A stretch of 64,000 nucleotides of DNA from NCBI GenBank assembly GCA_003024785.1, contig PUQB01000031.1:372001-436000 (forward strand). The letters are read 5' to 3'. Source of the DNA: Selaginella tamariscina. Taxonomy: Eukaryota; Streptophyta; Lycopodiopsida; Selaginellales; Selaginellaceae. Both the position numbers and the translations under genes were made by a program. Shown one piece after another: positions 62,264 to 64,000 of this stretch (its first letter is position 1; each line of letters opens with the position of its first letter). The notes below the pieces were generated by a model. That model was not told where the DNA came from and did no database searches. It was given only the letters and a program-made list of their open reading frames with translations.

Positions 62264-63200
62264 TTGGATCGTTGAAGAGTGTAAACATGCGGTTTTTCAG
62301 CATTACCAGTTGAGCCGATACTCCAGCGGCCAAAGAAAGCTCTTTTATTCCCTAATCCTGTTTCTTGATTTTAGACTGTAAAGGCTCACTGTTCTTGAGC
62401 AGCAAATGTCAACCTGTTTCTAGAGACGAAATGCGCCCATTTGGGGGATTATCAGCTGTGCCACACTGAAAATATTTCCCTAAACCTGTTTCCTAAGCCG
62501 ATTTCGGGGATTTTTGGGAAGATCCATTGAAATCCTTTACCTACACCTGTTTCTTGAACACGGAAAATGCGACATTTTCCGCAAGATCCTTCCCCGAAAC
62601 CTGTTTCTTGACGCAGATCCGCAGAGAATGCCGTTTCCGGAGCCCCGATCCTAGAAAAGAACCTGATCACTTGTATTTCCGCCACAGATCTTTGCAAAAG
62701 AACCTGATCTTGTCCGAAAGACTGGATTTTTGAGCGATCTCTCACATTTTCAACACAGATCCGCTTGCCGCTTCGCCTAGAAACATGCCCAATCCAGCAT
62801 TCTCTATACAGAAACCTATGAAACTCATCCCCAGCCGATCAATCGCTCCATCTCCATGAAGAAAAACTTAGCGAAAATAGAGAGCATAAAAAAGAATATC
62901 GTGATCACAAATCCGCCTTCTTCATTCTAATCTACAACCTAGACACTGATTCTTCATTCTTTTACATGGATAAGGGAGTGAGCGGTATATAACTTAACTG
63001 TGGTTAACTGTGAAAGAGTCCTCAGTTAACTTAACGAAACCCTAATTTAAATCACGCGTAATTAATTGTGGTTAACTGTCCATATCAAAATTGCCGACAG
63101 CCACGCAGGCTTTATTGTTTATACTATGCTGCGCATCATGTCCGCCCGTGATTGGCTGGTATAATGTAGCTTCAAAACTTTGGACTTTAATAATGGATTA
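62264..63200 (-). promoter_or_regulatory. Likely 5' UTR and promoter of the cytokinin receptor gene
   Basis: This is the region upstream of the receptor start. 62340-62720 contains several copies of a short word, CCTGTTTCTTGA or close variants (near 62356, 62413, 62484, 62545 and 62599). An out-of-frame ATG at 62303 would open an upstream reading frame ([20 protein letters not shown]) overlapping the main start. GTGGTTAACTGT occurs twice near 63000 and 63070. No TATA box could be assigned. Confidence 0.35.
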
Positions 63201-64000
63201 ATAATGTAATTAAACATTTAAATAACAATGTGGGTTGATCATGCTGTTAGTCTACCATTTGTGGTCTATGATGCTTTTTGTCAAACGGGTATAGTTTGCA
63301 CATTACGTCTTCCCATGGATAAGTTAAAAACATAGAAAAATTTGAATATATTTTTTAAGATTCTTTGTGTCTTAGTCAAACTTTCACTTAATCATTGTTC
63401 ATTGTATGTGGCATGCCACGTCTATCACATGTATGATGACGTTGTGAGATTAAGGATTTTTTTGCCACGTCAGAATGGTCAATATGAAGCTAAGAATATC
63501 CCATTATTTTTAGTCAATGTTACCGTTTGATGTATATTTGATGAGAACGACTACAACATGGTACTGACGTGGTTTCCACGACAACAAAGGACATACTTTG
63601 ACCTAGAAAAGTGCTGACATGGACGCTAAGTGATTAATCCACGTCATTCAACTTATTTTAATTAAACTTTGAGAGGAATAGAGATGTTGATAGATTCCTT
63701 ATAATGTGTTGTTCCTGATTTAAAAATTAGTTTTTTCCTTTTGAAATTTACTGTGAGTTTATATTGATGACCTGTCCCCCATATTGGTAGGCATATAATT
63801 TCACTGTGATAGTATTTTTAGTTATATTTAATCAATTATATTCTACATAGTGGGGGAGAGTTTTAGCATATTCCAAAAGATGTGGGACCAGGAGAGGATA
63901 TTCCTTTTGTATCCTAGTCCAACAAAGGGAGCTTGGAGTGTAGCAGAGAGAGTGGTTACAACATCACATTCATTCATTGGTATGTGAATCTTTACAAAGT
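63201..64000. other. Intergenic DNA at the right edge
   Basis: No gene is recognised. Several CCACGTC/GACGTGG-type words lie at 63415-63650 (GCCACGTCTATC, GCCACGTCAG, GACGTGGTTTCC, CCACGTCATTC) and could be remains of a small repeat or ABRE/G-box-like sites. Confidence 0.4.

Noticed and set aside
62121..62333. Upstream frame (MLKNRMFTLFND...) as the receptor N-terminus
   Set aside because: It runs in a different frame from the CHASE exon, which has its own ATG at 62263 and 193 uninterrupted codons.

Overview
The window looks like nuclear DNA of a flowering plant. It is AT-rich, has spliced genes with GT-AG introns, carries short runs of the plant telomere unit CCCTAAA, and encodes typical plant proteins: clathrin light chain, prefoldin subunit 2, a zinc-induced-facilitator-like (ZIFL) transporter and a CHASE-domain cytokinin receptor histidine kinase. 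I cannot name the species. All exon borders were read by eye from splice signals and family resemblance. Layout, 1-34 kb: the 3' part of an unrecognised Ser/Pro-rich gene (1-1.2 kb); clathrin light chain (minus, 2.3-4.0 kb) and prefoldin 2 (plus, 4.7-6.0 kb) diverging from a shared ~700-bp spacer; decayed repeats (6-12.5 kb); an LTR (12.9-17.3 kb, minus) into which a 2.7-kb CACTA-type element carrying broken macro-domain exons has jumped; an apparently intact 18-exon ZIFL gene (minus, 20.5-25.0 kb); a second copy of the 7-8.7 kb repeat (25-27.3 kb); a decayed piece of the cytokinin-receptor gene followed by a 969-bp solo LTR with a perfect 5-bp duplication (27.3-29.0 kb); and a decayed Harbinger transposase (30.4-31.5 kb). 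The core of the window is a set of nested insertions. A decayed ZIFL copy (33.45-33.9 and 53.65-54.95 kb) is split by a PIF/Harbinger element (33,894-53,651) with matching ends and flanking TTA. The Harbinger transposase gene is itself split by a 14.6-kb element (37,312-51,920) with ~27-bp inverted ends and ATAA on both sides; joining the two flanks with one ATAA restores the transposase reading frame at that point. The 14.6-kb element has its own layout. A minus-strand gene resembling DUF7869 transposase-like proteins and a plus-strand gene with a ParB-like motif set followed by a DNA-methyltransferase-like motif diverge from a 5-kb centre. The centre holds two arrays of the 18-bp palindrome GGCGGGATTAATCCCGCC (about 13 and about 30 copies) flanking an AT-rich core with telomere-like runs. 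A NIF/FCP1-like phosphatase gene lies downstream of the ParB-like gene. This is the best candidate for an undescribed system: a large eukaryotic DNA element that may pair a ParB-like/methylase protein with its own palindrome arrays. The pairing is inference. The right end (55.7-62.3 kb, minus) is a 16-exon cytokinin receptor gene. Its exon structure is clean, but the frame breaks at about six places, most of them where a run of four identical bases appears shortened. The same type of break occurs once in clathrin light chain. This points to consensus sequence errors as much as to gene death.
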